64,000 nucleotides of DNA. Origin: Rhizobium sp. RU33A (GTDB taxonomy: Bacteria > Pseudomonadota > Alphaproteobacteria > Rhizobiales > Rhizobiaceae). The stretch spans positions 930,001 through 994,000 of the forward strand of contig NZ_FTMQ01000001.1 in the NCBI RefSeq assembly GCF_900156055.1, written 5' to 3'. A model generated the notes under the pieces. The model saw nothing but the letters and a program-made list of their open reading frames with translations, searched no databases and was not told the DNA's origin. Below are positions 55,692 to 64,000 of the stretch, one piece after another. Within the stretch, counting starts at the first letter, position 1. The number at the start of each line of letters is the position of its first letter. The position numbers and the translations under genes were made by a program.

Positions 55692-56587
55692 CGGCTCTCT
55701 CCCGGAACGGTGCGTGTGAGGAGCACATACCAGTTCGGCCGATAGGCCGAAAGCGCCAGAGCCGCCTTCATCGCCGCAGCCTCAGTCTCGTACAGCCCGA
55801 AACAGGTGGCGCCCGAGCCGGACATGCGCACGTAACCGGCAAGGCTCTGCCGCAAGAGGTCGCAGGCCTCGGCAATCTCCGGCACCAGCGCTTCGGCCGG
55901 CGGCTGAAGGTCGTTGCGCAGGGCTGAAAGCGACTGCATCCAGTCGACCGCGTTGGAGGCCGAGCCTACCTCGCCGATCGGTGGATTGTCGCGGCGCCGA
56001 AGGCTGCGAAAGATCTCCGGCGTGGAAACGGGCTTGAGCGGATTAACGAGGACCAGCGGCAGAGAGGGCATATCTGCCTTCTCGATTTCCTCGCCTATCC
56101 CACGCGCGCGCAACGGCGTCGAGGCAAGGCACATCGGCACATCGGCGCCGAGCTGCACTGCGATCTGCTGCAGCGTCTCCGCCGGCAGTTCCGCCTTCCA
56201 AAGCTTGAGCAGACCCCGCAGCGTCGCTGCCGCATCTGCCGAGCCACCGCCGATCCCCGACGCGATCGGCAGGCTCTTGTCGAGAAGAATGGAAACGGCG
56301 CCATGTGGCTGGCCGCATTCGTCGAGGGTGGCCCGAAGCAGATCACGGGCCTTCAGAACCAGATTGTCCTCGGCTGAAAGCTCGGCCCCAAAACGCCCGA
56401 CGACACGGAAACTGTCTGTGTCTGCCGTCTCGAAGGTGAGTTCGTCGCCGTCCTCGGCAAAGGTCACGAGACTGTCGAGAAGATGATAGCCGTCGTCCCG
56501 CCGACCTGTGACGTGCAAAGCAAGATTGATCTTGGCCGGAGCCGTCTCGACGATCCGCTCCGGCCGGCGCTCTGCAATGTCTGTCAT
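55688..56587 (-). CDS. ispE: 4-diphosphocytidyl-2-C-methyl-D-erythritol kinase
   Basis: GHMP kinase of the MEP (non-mevalonate) isoprenoid pathway. The 299-residue product has the N-terminal substrate site APAKINLALHVTGRRDDGYH and the ATP-binding glycine-rich motif LPIASGIGGGSADAAATLR (about 97-115). The third motif lies near YVRMSGSGATCFGLYE. It follows the TPR gene by 5 bases. With the polyprenyl diphosphate synthase two genes upstream it forms an isoprenoid-flavoured cluster. Confidence 0.96.
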   Translation of the reverse strand: MTDIAERRPERIVETAPAKINLALHVTGRRDDGYHLLDSLVTFAEDGDELTFETADTDSFRVVGRFGAELSAEDNLVLKARDLLRATLDECGQPHGAVSILLDKSLPIASGIGGGSADAAATLRGLLKLWKAELPAETLQQIAVQLGADVPMCLASTPLRARGIGEEIEKADMPSLPLVLVNPLKPVSTPEIFRSLRRRDNPPIGEVGSASNAVDWMQSLSALRNDLQPPAEALVPEIAEACDLLRQSLAGYVRMSGSGATCFGLYETEAAAMKAALALSAYRPNWYVLLTRTVPGESR

Positions 56588-56592
56588 GCGGC

Positions 56593-58404
56593 TCAGGTCT
56601 TCTTGTCGTCTTTCTTGGGCTCTTCGACCGGCTTGGTCTCGACCTTTGCGGCATCAGACACGATCGGCGGCAGGCCCTTTTCGATCTTCGCCTGGATCTT
56701 CGGAACCTCGATCTCTTCCGGCTCGGATGCCAGTGCCCGCTTCCACTGATAGGTGGCCTCGAGCTTGCGTCCTACCCGCCAATAGGCATCACCCAGATGG
56801 TCGTTGATCGTGGGATCACCAGCGCGCAATTCGACGGCCCGTTCCAGTTCGACAACCGCTTCCTCGAAGCGACCGAGGCGATAATAGGCCCAGCCGAGCG
56901 AATCGACGATGTAGCCGTCGTCCGGCCGAAGCTCGACCGCCTTCTTGATCATCTCCAGACCTTCCTGGAGATTGCGGTTCATGTCGACCCAGGAATAGCC
57001 GAGATAATTCAGCACCTGCGGCTGATCCGGATTGAGCTCCAGCGCCTTGTGGAAGTTCGGCTCCGCCGTGTCCCACTTCTTCAGCCGCTCATAGGCGATG
57101 CCACGCTGGAAGAAGACCGACCAGTGGTTCCGCGCCGGGTTCGGACCGATGATCTCGATCGCCTTGTCGTAATTCTCCGCCATGGCCGCATAATCTTTGG
57201 CATCGGACAGCACGCTGCCATAGGCGAGGTAGCTTCTGATATCCTGCGGATCGGAGGCGATGAGGGCGAGCAGATGTTCGCGCGCTTCCTGAACTTTTCC
57301 GGTTTCGGCGAGCGTCAGGCCGAGCTGGAGCTCGGAAATGCGCCGCATCGGCGAGGTCTCGGGCACCTGCCGGTAAAAGGCGATCGCCTTTTCCGGCTGC
57401 TTTGCATTCTCGGCGATCCCGCCAAGCAGGATCAGTGTATCGGCGGCATCCTTGTCCAGCGCATGCGACAGCTGGAGATAGAGCATGACAGTGTCTTCGG
57501 CACCTTCACGGTTCAGCGCGCCACCGATCGAGAAGAGAACACCGGCCGCGCCTTGCGCCGCCGATGCGACGACCGGCTTCGGCTGGCCGCCGGCTTCGAT
57601 TTCGGTGCGGAGCGCCTTGAAGGGGGCGAAGTTGGTGATCAGTTCGTCGCCGGCCGCCAGAGCATCGAGTGCCTTCTGCCTGTTGCCGGCCTGGGCCTCA
57701 AGGGTCGCGAGTGCGATGACTGCACGGGCAAACGTGTCCGGCGCCGTCGCCCCGCCATTGCGATCGGTAACCGTGTCCGTCAGCGCCTTGCGCGCGGCGT
57801 CGACGTCGCCGATCATCGCGGCCATCACGCCGGCATTGTAATTGCTGAAAATGCCGTACCAGCTCGGACCATCGAGATCCTGCACGAGTTTCAGGGCTTC
57901 CTCGCCCTTGCCTTCGCCGACCTTGGTCCATGCGATCAGCAACTGGTTCATCAGCCGGTCGAGATCGTTTGGTCCCTGGTACTTGAAGTGCTCGAGCGCC
58001 TGCGCAAAGTCGCCATCGCGGATGGCGCGAAAGCCGAGAGCCACTGAGGTGACGCGCTCAACCGCCGGATCGTTTTCCAGAACCTTGGCGAGATCTGCGC
58101 CCTCGTCGAACTCGCCGTTCATGATGAGCGAGATCATCAGCCGCTGCTGAAGCTCAAGTTCGTTCGGCGTAAACTCCAGGGCCTTCTTGTAGAACTTCAC
58201 AGCACTCGGATAATCGCGATCCGCTTCCGCTGTCCGGGCGGCCAGGAAGGCGCCCGCGAAGGAATCGACGCTACCGATATCGAAACTCTCGGCTTCCGTG
58301 GGCTGGGCATTGGCAGCAGCAAGCGCCAGCGGCGCCTGTGAGACGCTGAGCAGCAACGCGAGCGCGGTGCCGGCGAGAGTGCGAAGGGCAAAGCTTTGCC
58401 GCAT
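56593..58404 (-). CDS. Exported tetratricopeptide repeat protein
   Basis: Protein of 603 residues with a signal peptide (LRTLAGTALALLLSVSQAPLALA split near residue 30) and many TPR-type helical repeats from about 45 to 560. Clear units are DRDYPSAVKFYKKALEFTPN, WDTAEPNFHKALELNPDQP and GRFEEAVVELERAVELRAGD. The C-terminus is Lys/Pro/Glu-rich and disordered. TPR proteins act as scaffolds, here probably in the periplasm or on the outer membrane; partners are unknown. It lies immediately upstream of ispE on the same strand. Confidence 0.88.
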   Translation of the reverse strand: MRQSFALRTLAGTALALLLSVSQAPLALAAANAQPTEAESFDIGSVDSFAGAFLAARTAEADRDYPSAVKFYKKALEFTPNELELQQRLMISLIMNGEFDEGADLAKVLENDPAVERVTSVALGFRAIRDGDFAQALEHFKYQGPNDLDRLMNQLLIAWTKVGEGKGEEALKLVQDLDGPSWYGIFSNYNAGVMAAMIGDVDAARKALTDTVTDRNGGATAPDTFARAVIALATLEAQAGNRQKALDALAAGDELITNFAPFKALRTEIEAGGQPKPVVASAAQGAAGVLFSIGGALNREGAEDTVMLYLQLSHALDKDAADTLILLGGIAENAKQPEKAIAFYRQVPETSPMRRISELQLGLTLAETGKVQEAREHLLALIASDPQDIRSYLAYGSVLSDAKDYAAMAENYDKAIEIIGPNPARNHWSVFFQRGIAYERLKKWDTAEPNFHKALELNPDQPQVLNYLGYSWVDMNRNLQEGLEMIKKAVELRPDDGYIVDSLGWAYYRLGRFEEAVVELERAVELRAGDPTINDHLGDAYWRVGRKLEATYQWKRALASEPEEIEVPKIQAKIEKGLPPIVSDAAKVETKPVEEPKKDDKKT

Positions 58405-58524
58405 GAACGAGCCTTTCAAGAACCGAGAGCAACCGCAGGTCGCCCGCGCGCGGGCGATTGGCGATGATTCATGGATAGAATGGCTTTTTTGAAGCAGCCC
58501 CGCAAGGCAATCGCTGGATCTGCG

Positions 58525-59541
58525 TCAATTCACGCGCGAGATGCAGAAGTCGATCACGTCGTTGAGGGCGCTTTTCCACGGCGTCTCGGGCAGGGGCGCC
58601 AAGGCGTCGCGTGCGATCGTGCCGTAATGCTGTGCCCGCTGGATCGTGTCGGTGAGCGCGCCATACTTGCCGATCAGGCCGAGTGCCTTTTCGAGCCGCA
58701 GATCATCGTTCTGCCCGCCTTCGATCGATTCCTTCCAGAATTCCCGCTCCGCAGCCGTGCCACGACGATAGGAAAGAATGACGGGCAGGGTGATCTTGCC
58801 TTCGCGGAAATCGTCTCCGACATTCTTGCCGGTCTCGGCAGCCTTGCCGCCATAGTCCAGCACGTCATCGACCAGTTGGAAGGCGAGGCCGAGATTCATG
58901 CCGTATGACTTCATCGCGCTGCGGGTCGCCTTGTCGGTGCCGGCAACGATCGGGCCGACCTCGGCAGCAGCCGCAAACAGCGCTGCGGTCTTCGCGCGGA
59001 TGACGGCGAGATAGTCGTCTTCCGTCGTCTCCATGTTCTTGGCGACGGAAAGCTGCAGCACTTCACCCTCGGCGATCACGCAGGCCGCGGTCGACAGCAC
59101 GTCGAGCGCCTCGAGCGAGCCGACTTCGACCATCATGCGAAACGCCTGACCGAGCAGGAAGTCGCCGACAAGGACGCTTGCCTGGTTGCCCCAGATGGTG
59201 CGGGCGGTGTTCTTGCCGCGCCGCAAATCGCTTTCGTCGACCACATCGTCATGCAGAAGCGTCGCCGTATGCATGAACTCGACGGAGGTCGCGAGCTTGA
59301 TGTGATGGTCACCCTCGTAACCGAACATTGACGCCGTCGCGAGTGTCAGCATCGGGCGCAGTCGCTTGCCGCCTGATGAGATCAGGTGGTTCGCCACCTC
59401 CGGGATCATCTGAACGTCCGAGCCTGCCTTCGACAGGATCAGCTGGTTGACGCGCTCCATGCCGCTTTTGGTCAGGTCCACCAGAGGCTTGACGGATGCC
59501 TGTTTGTTTTTGCTTTCCTCAAGCGGTATGACTACGCCCAA
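58525..59541 (-). CDS. ispB: Long-chain polyprenyl diphosphate synthase (octaprenyl type)
   Basis: Elongates farnesyl diphosphate to the side chain of ubiquinone; in rhizobia usually decaprenyl (Q-10). The 338-residue protein has both Asp-rich motifs: LLHDDVVDESDLRRG (first, about 107-121) and FQLVDDVLDYGG (second, about 236-247), with GGKRLRPML upstream. TTG 59541 is the probable start because CAGGAG lies 9 bases before it and the following LGVVIPLEESKNK matches the usual N-terminus. Chain length cannot be read with certainty. Confidence 0.93.
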   Translation of the reverse strand: MGVVIPLEESKNKQASVKPLVDLTKSGMERVNQLILSKAGSDVQMIPEVANHLISSGGKRLRPMLTLATASMFGYEGDHHIKLATSVEFMHTATLLHDDVVDESDLRRGKNTARTIWGNQASVLVGDFLLGQAFRMMVEVGSLEALDVLSTAACVIAEGEVLQLSVAKNMETTEDDYLAVIRAKTAALFAAAAEVGPIVAGTDKATRSAMKSYGMNLGLAFQLVDDVLDYGGKAAETGKNVGDDFREGKITLPVILSYRRGTAAEREFWKESIEGGQNDDLRLEKALGLIGKYGALTDTIQRAQHYGTIARDALAPLPETPWKSALNDVIDFCISRVN

Positions 59542-59666
59542 CGCACCGGACTCCTGTTCAGTTTGGTTGCCGACCATAAAAAGCCGGGAAGGCCACGGCA
59601 AGGGGCGAATTGCCTCGGCCTGTGCCTGAAAGCCGGTTTAGCTGTTAACAGTGAGTTCTGAAATCG

Positions 59667-59897
59667 ATGCATGAGATCATTCGCAGCAACGACGTCGTCC
59701 TGCTCTCCTTTGCCGAAAGCCTGATGCGCGACGCCGGGATCGCCTCGATGATCGCAGACCAGTCCATGAGCATCCTCGAGGGCTCGCTCGGCATGCTGCA
59801 GCGTCGCCTGCTGGTGGATTCCGATTGTATCGATCAGGCGCGCCGCATTCTCACCGATGCCGGCCTGGGTGCCGAACTGCGCGATCCCGAGGCTTGA
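59667..59897 (+). CDS. DUF2007 domain protein
   Basis: Small protein of 76 residues: MHEIIRSNDVVLLSFAESLM, then the conserved DAGIASMIADQSMSILEGSLG and RRLLVDSDCIDQARRILTDAG. This is the DUF2007 pattern, described as a putative signal-transducing or PII-like fold of unknown role. It diverges from the polyprenyl synthase gene, and the methyltransferase gene begins 7 bases after its stop, a gene pair I recall from related genomes. Confidence 0.85.
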   Translation: MHEIIRSNDVVLLSFAESLMRDAGIASMIADQSMSILEGSLGMLQRRLLVDSDCIDQARRILTDAGLGAELRDPEA

Positions 59898-59904
59898 GGA
59901 CGAT

Positions 59905-60711
59905 ATGGCGGCAGGCTCGGAGCCCCTCGTCGAACAGATAGCGGCAGAGACCGTCGATGCCTTTCATCGCGGCCGCTTCCATCTCGTGCAGCCGGTTGGA
60001 CATGGCCATCGCGCAGGCATGGATGCCATGCTGCTCGCCTCTCTGGTCGTGGATGATCGCCCGATCCGGCTTGCCGATCTCGGCGCTGGAGCAGGAGCCG
60101 CCGGTCTGGCCGTCGCTACCCGCCTGCCGACAGCGTCCGTCGTCCTGGTCGAACGCTCGCCGCACATGGCCGCTTTCGCCCGCAAGAGCCTCGCCTTGCG
60201 GGAAAACGCAGAGCTTGCCGTGCGCGCCGAGGTCATCGAGGCCGATGTTACGCTGACCGGCAAGGCGCGCTTCGCAGCCGGCCTCCCCGATAACAGCTTC
60301 CATCACGTCATCATGAACCCGCCTTTCAACGATCCCGGCGACCGCAAGACGCCGGATGCCCTGAAGGCCGAGGCCCATGCGATGACGGAGAATTTGTTCG
60401 AGAGCTGGATCCGAACCGCCGGCGCCATAACGACTCCCGGCGGGCAACTCTCGCTGATCGCAAGACCCCAGTCGATCGGCGAGATCATTGCCGCCTGCGG
60501 CCGGCGTTTCGGCGGCCTGGAGATCACGGCGATCCATCCACGCGAGGGCGAAAATGCCACCCGTATCCTGGTCACCGCGATCAAGGGCTCACGGGCAAGG
60601 CTCCAGCTGCGCGCGCCTCTCCTGATGCACGATCGGGCGGAAAGCCATGCCTTCGCCCCCTTGGTCGACGACCTGAGCAACGGCCGCGTGGGTTATCGAC
60701 GGCTGCGTTGA
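59905..60711 (+). CDS. TrmN6-like methyltransferase
   Basis: N6-adenine methyltransferase-type protein of 268 residues. After DAFHRGRFHLVQPVGHGHRAG comes SAM motif I LADLGAGAGAAGLAVATRL (about 71-89) and the catalytic motif IV VIMNPPFND (NPPF, about 135). The closest named family is tRNA1(Val) adenine-37-N6 methyltransferase (TrmN6/YfiC); substrate is inferred. ATG 59905 is 7 bases after the DUF2007 stop and is probably co-transcribed. Confidence 0.87.
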   Translation: MAAGSEPLVEQIAAETVDAFHRGRFHLVQPVGHGHRAGMDAMLLASLVVDDRPIRLADLGAGAGAAGLAVATRLPTASVVLVERSPHMAAFARKSLALRENAELAVRAEVIEADVTLTGKARFAAGLPDNSFHHVIMNPPFNDPGDRKTPDALKAEAHAMTENLFESWIRTAGAITTPGGQLSLIARPQSIGEIIAACGRRFGGLEITAIHPREGENATRILVTAIKGSRARLQLRAPLLMHDRAESHAFAPLVDDLSNGRVGYRRLR

Positions 60712-60804
60712 AAACACTCATTTTTTGAGCAAACCATTGTGTTTGCGCCGGCGCGTCTTACATCTCCGGTCAGAGTGATGATCCTGAGGAGTTGAAACGC
60801 GACC

Positions 60805-61668
60805 ATGGCAGACTTTCTGAAACGGCTGGTTCCCAAGCGCTTCCAGAAGAAGGGTATCGTCATTCCGGTCGTCAGGCTGCACGGTCCGATCATGAGCGGC
60901 GGCTCGCGCTTTCGCCCTGCCTTGAACCTTTCCTCGGTTGCCGGCCAGCTGGAAAAGGCATTCGGCATGAAGGATAGCCCCGCCGTGGCGCTGTCGATCA
61001 ACTCGCCGGGCGGTTCTCCTGTTCAGTCGCGCATGATTTATGACCGTATCCGGGCGCTGGCCGAAGAAAAGAACAAGCGTGTACTCGTCTTCGTCGAGGA
61101 TGTCGCAGCGTCTGGCGGCTACATGATCGCGATCGCTGGCGACGAGATCATCGCCGATGCGACTTCGATTGTCGGCTCGATCGGCGTCGTCTCTGGCGGT
61201 TTCGGCTTCCCCGAACTCCTGAAGAAGATAGGCGTCGAACGCCGTGTCTACACGGCGGGCGAGAACAAGGTGATCCTCGATCCCTTCCAGCCGGAAAAGG
61301 AAAGCGACATCGAGTACCTGAAGACGCTGCAGCTTGAGATCCACCAGATCTTCATCGACATGGTCAAGGCCCGTCGCGGCACGGTACTTTCTGCAGATCC
61401 GACACTGTTCTCCGGTCTGTTCTGGACGGGCCGCAAGGGCCTGGAACTCGGGCTTGTCGATCGCCTCGGCGGCCTGCGCGACGAGATCAAGACCCGCTAC
61501 GGCAAGGATGCGCGCCTCGAACTGATCGGTGCCCCGAAGGGCCTCTTCGGCCGGCGGGCACCTGGCATTGGTGCTTTTGCCGCGCCTGACGAGATTGTGG
61601 TCCAGGCGGTCGCCGGCCTTGCCGAGACGCTCGAAGAAAAGGCACTATGGAATCGCTACGGTCTTTGA
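60805..61668 (+). CDS. S49 family peptidase (SppA/SohB type)
   Basis: Ser/Lys protease of 287 residues that digests signal peptides or membrane protein fragments in relatives. The catalytic Ser103 lies in VEDVAASGGYMIAIAGDEI, and Lys155 in TAGENKVILDPFQP. INSPGGSPVQSRMIYD precedes the Ser and VGSIGVVSGGFGF follows it. No signal peptide or membrane helix is present: the N-terminus is MADFLKRLVPKRFQKKG. It is the short, single-domain form. A small one-helix membrane protein gene follows 36 bases later. Confidence 0.9.
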   Translation: MADFLKRLVPKRFQKKGIVIPVVRLHGPIMSGGSRFRPALNLSSVAGQLEKAFGMKDSPAVALSINSPGGSPVQSRMIYDRIRALAEEKNKRVLVFVEDVAASGGYMIAIAGDEIIADATSIVGSIGVVSGGFGFPELLKKIGVERRVYTAGENKVILDPFQPEKESDIEYLKTLQLEIHQIFIDMVKARRGTVLSADPTLFSGLFWTGRKGLELGLVDRLGGLRDEIKTRYGKDARLELIGAPKGLFGRRAPGIGAFAAPDEIVVQAVAGLAETLEEKALWNRYGL

Positions 61669-61704
61669 CCGGCGTGATGAAGAAGGGCGTAACGGCGAGG
61701 GGAC

Positions 61705-61899
61705 ATGGCGCAGCTGATATTTCTGACGATCCTGGTGGGTGGTGCCTGGTTGCTCTATCGCCGCTTCGTCGCGGATGCGGAGAAATTGGCGGCCAAATCG
61801 CGGGCCGAGGAAAAAGAGCGCGAGAACCAGGCGATCGGGACCCTCATTCAGGATCCCGAGACCGGAGAGTATCGGCCCCGGCGCGAGGATGACGATTGA
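61705..61899 (+). CDS. Small single-helix membrane protein
   Basis: Protein of 64 residues. A membrane helix at about 3-19 (LIFLTILVGGAWLLYRRF) is followed by a charged Lys/Glu/Arg-rich cytoplasmic segment and an acidic end (RREDDD). It resembles short uncharacterised rhizobial proteins found after sppA-like genes, recalled and not searched. It lies 36 bases after the S49 peptidase stop and could anchor or regulate it. ATG 61705 has GCGAGGGGAC upstream. Confidence 0.7.
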   Translation: MAQLIFLTILVGGAWLLYRRFVADAEKLAAKSRAEEKERENQAIGTLIQDPETGEYRPRREDDD

Positions 61900-62010
61900 T
61901 CGATATCCCTCTGTCTTGAGTTCGGCACGTCGAGACGATACCTAAGGAAAAATAGCGGCGTTCAGGGCGTTTTGAGCCCCGCTTCGCGTATCGCCAAGTC
62001 CCGGAGTCCC

Positions 62011-63150
62011 ATGAGCCAGACCATGAATTTTCTCGGTATACCGGGGCGAGTGGCAGACGATATAAGTGCATTCGACTGGAGCAGCACATCGCTCGGGCCG
62101 CCCGAAACCTGGCCGCCCGCCTTGGTGACGACGCTTCGGCAGGTTCTCGCCACGCGTCAACCCATGTGCTTCTGGTGGGGAGACGATCTTCTCCAGTTCT
62201 ACAACGACGCCTATCTGCCGATGCTCGCCGGCCGGGAGAAAAGCGCGCTCGGTCAGCCGTTTCGCGAGTATTGGGCCGATCTCTGGGAGGGCGTCGAGCC
62301 ATTCGTGCTGCGTGCTCAGGCGGGCGAGGGCACCTGGATGGAGAACCTTCCCCTGCGCATCCTCCGCAACGGAGTGATGCAGGACAGCTTTTGGACCTTT
62401 TCCTATAGCCCTCTCTATGATGACGAGGGAGCGATTGCGGGCATTTTGAACGTGGTCACCGAGACCACGAGCGCGGTTTTGGACCGTCAGGCGCTGCAGC
62501 AGGCCTATCTCGAGGCGCAGAAACATCTCGACGAGCGCGAACGGCATGAGGACGAACTCAAGCTTTTGAACCGCGAACTCGCGCACCGGATGAAGAATAC
62601 GCTCGCCATGGTCCAGTCGATCGTCAGCCAGAGCTTGCGCGGCGCAACCTCGATCCCGGAAGCGGCAACGACGATTGGCGGACGCATCCAGACGCTGGCC
62701 AAGGCGCAGGACGTGCTGACGGGCATGAGTGTCACGGCCGCCGAGATCACTGCGATCGCACGAACGGCCGTCGCACCGCATGTCGACGGCGAAGACCGGA
62801 TCTCGATCGTCGGTCCTCAGGTCTATCTTTCCGCCCAGCAGGCGCTTGGTCTGTCGCTTGCGATCCACGAGCTGGCCACCAATGCCACGAAATACGGTGC
62901 CCTTTCGCGGCCGGAAGGCCGCATCAGCGTCCGCTGGAGCAAGGGTGAGGGCAATGGTTTCACCTTCGACTGGCAGGAAAGCGGCGGCCCGCCGGTCACG
63001 GAGCCGACCCGTCGTGGTTTCGGCTCGCGGCTGACCGAACGTGTTGTATCCGATCTCTTTCAAGGGCAGGCTGCCATACGCTTCGAGCCGGCAGGCGTGT
63101 CCTTTTCGCTGATCGGCAAACTGCACAATGCGGACGATCTCGACAAGTGA
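62011..63150 (+). CDS. HWE-family sensor histidine kinase with PAS domain
   Basis: Soluble kinase of about 379 residues. An N-terminal PAS-like domain (about 40-155: FDWSSTSLGPPETWPPAL, then FWWGDDLLQFYNDAYLPML) is followed by the HWE kinase core. The H-box is NRELAHRMKNTLAMVQSIV (His192), the N-box IHELATNATKYGALS (Asn291), and the family-defining W-x-E is DWQESGGPP (Trp321, Glu323). No receiver is fused and no response regulator gene adjoins. HWE kinases in rhizobia often serve light, stress or general stress (PhyR) pathways; input is unknown here. ATG 61972 in frame is an alternative start. Confidence 0.88.
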   Translation: MSQTMNFLGIPGRVADDISAFDWSSTSLGPPETWPPALVTTLRQVLATRQPMCFWWGDDLLQFYNDAYLPMLAGREKSALGQPFREYWADLWEGVEPFVLRAQAGEGTWMENLPLRILRNGVMQDSFWTFSYSPLYDDEGAIAGILNVVTETTSAVLDRQALQQAYLEAQKHLDERERHEDELKLLNRELAHRMKNTLAMVQSIVSQSLRGATSIPEAATTIGGRIQTLAKAQDVLTGMSVTAAEITAIARTAVAPHVDGEDRISIVGPQVYLSAQQALGLSLAIHELATNATKYGALSRPEGRISVRWSKGEGNGFTFDWQESGGPPVTEPTRRGFGSRLTERVVSDLFQGQAAIRFEPAGVSFSLIGKLHNADDLDK

Positions 63151-63250
63151 TCCTTCCATGCTCGTCGGCCATGAGCCGAGACGCTTGACCCTTCCGCCCG
63201 CTCATGGCACCAGACGGGCCGCAACCTGAGCCAACCCGATGGATAGCCCG

Positions 63251-64000
63251 ATGACCACGCCCCTTGCCCCGCACATGGACCCCAAGCGCTCCTTTCAGGC
63301 GCTGATCCTGACGTTGCATGCCTATTGGGCGGACAAGGGTTGCGCGGTGCTGCAGCCCTACGACATGGAAGTGGGTGCTGGCACCTTCCATCCGGCAACG
63401 ACGCTGCGCGCGCTCGGCCCTAAGCCCTGGCGCGCCGCTTACGTGCAGCCCTCGCGCCGCCCGTCCGACGGCCGTTACGGCGAAAACCCGAACCGCCTGC
63501 AGCACTATTACCAGTACCAGGTCATCCTGAAGCCGAACCCGTCCAACCTGCAGGAACTCTATCTCGGCTCGCTGAAGGCGATCGGGCTTGATCCGCTGCT
63601 GCATGACATCCGCTTCGTCGAGGATGACTGGGAAAGCCCCACGCTCGGCGCCTGGGGTCTTGGCTGGGAGTGCTGGTGCGACGGCATGGAAGTCTCGCAG
63701 TTCACCTACTTTCAGGCCGTCTGCGGCATCGACTGCTCGCCGGTCGCGGGCGAACTCACCTACGGCCTCGAGCGTCTGGCCATGTATGTCCAGGGCGTCG
63801 ACAACGTCTATGACCTGAACTTCAACGGCCGCGAAGGCGAAGAGAAGATCTCCTATGGCGACGTCTTCCTACAGGCCGAGCAGGAATATTCCCGCCACAA
63901 TTTCGAGTTCGCCAATACCGAGATGCTGCACCGCCATTTCATCGATGCCGAGAAGGAATGCCAGGCCCTGCTCGCCGCCGGCGCACCTTTGGACAGTGAA
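63251..64000 (+). CDS. glyQ: Glycyl-tRNA synthetase alpha subunit (3' end outside window)
   Basis: Catalytic alpha chain of the heterotetrameric (alpha2beta2) glycyl-tRNA synthetase. The first 250 codons are visible and the frame is open at the edge. Diagnostic sequences are [60 protein letters not shown] and [19 protein letters not shown]. The beta subunit gene glyS should follow outside. It starts 100 bases after the HWE kinase stop. Family length is about 300-315, so roughly 60 residues are missing. Confidence 0.97.
   Translation, partial: MTTPLAPHMDPKRSFQALILTLHAYWADKGCAVLQPYDMEVGAGTFHPATTLRALGPKPWRAAYVQPSRRPSDGRYGENPNRLQHYYQYQVILKPNPSNLQELYLGSLKAIGLDPLLHDIRFVEDDWESPTLGAWGLGWECWCDGMEVSQFTYFQAVCGIDCSPVAGELTYGLERLAMYVQGVDNVYDLNFNGREGEEKISYGDVFLQAEQEYSRHNFEFANTEMLHRHFIDAEKECQALLAAGAPLDSE

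Overview
The window reads as a chromosomal segment of an alphaproteobacterium of the order Hyphomicrobiales, most likely family Rhizobiaceae (Rhizobium, Agrobacterium or a close genus). The grounds are the hisS-hisZ-hisG order with a short-form HisG, a RIME-like rhizobial palindromic element, the F0 ATP synthase genes (atpI-B-E-F'-F) standing apart from F1, a CIRCE-controlled groES-groEL pair, and small families typical of the order (DUF2093, DUF4170, DUF2007). GC is high throughout. Genus and species cannot be fixed from the sequence alone. No rRNA, tRNA, insertion sequence, prophage or CRISPR array was seen. Both ends cut genes: the 3' part of hisS on the left and the 5' part of glyQ on the right.

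Layout. 1-3240: histidine genes (hisS', hisZ, hisG) and a methyltransferase. 3300-5800: DoxX, a glutathione transferase and an eroded stretch with a PAS-like remnant. 5800-9490: groEL-groES with CIRCE, and a divergent chromate transporter. 9600-12420: HAD hydrolase, ribF and a two-gene YeeE/YedE transporter. 12520-13350: toxin-antitoxin remnants (lone BrnA-like antitoxin; ParD-like antitoxin with a frameshifted ParE-like toxin). 13660-22250: ileS, a lipoprotein, GNAT, tadA, an RluB-type pseudouridine synthase with a very long repetitive tail, rsmD and a patatin-like lipase. 22250-30250: a Kef-type antiporter, pmbA, a CysQ-like phosphatase, then the LPS genes waaA and lpxK. 30340-35700: mutL, a kinase-less PAS/receiver protein and a GGDEF-EAL protein.

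35700-43210 is the accessory-looking part: a LysR regulator divergent from an MttB-family methyltransferase and a flavoprotein demethylase (a probable quaternary-amine catabolic pair), a secreted PRC-barrel protein, an SMP-30 lactonase and a LuxR-type regulator with an altered ligand pocket. 43300-47830: a sigma54-type promoter driving a structured RNA candidate, mrp, a CorA-like channel and kup. 47950-52410: a SleB-type cell wall hydrolase and the F0 operon. 52500-64000: rnhB, a radical SAM protein, moaB-ispE, a TPR protein, a long-chain polyprenyl diphosphate synthase, a methyltransferase, an S49 peptidase, an HWE histidine kinase and glyQ.

Most of the window is ordinary housekeeping. The parts most worth following are the 43.33-43.45 kb RNA candidate, the MttB/flavoprotein/LysR module with its paired operators, the orphan LuxR regulator with an upstream perfect palindrome, the kinase-less signalling protein next to a GGDEF-EAL protein, the duplicated groEL 3' tail and the broken ParE toxin. 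Start codons were chosen from visible ribosome binding sites and from recalled family lengths; no database search was possible.
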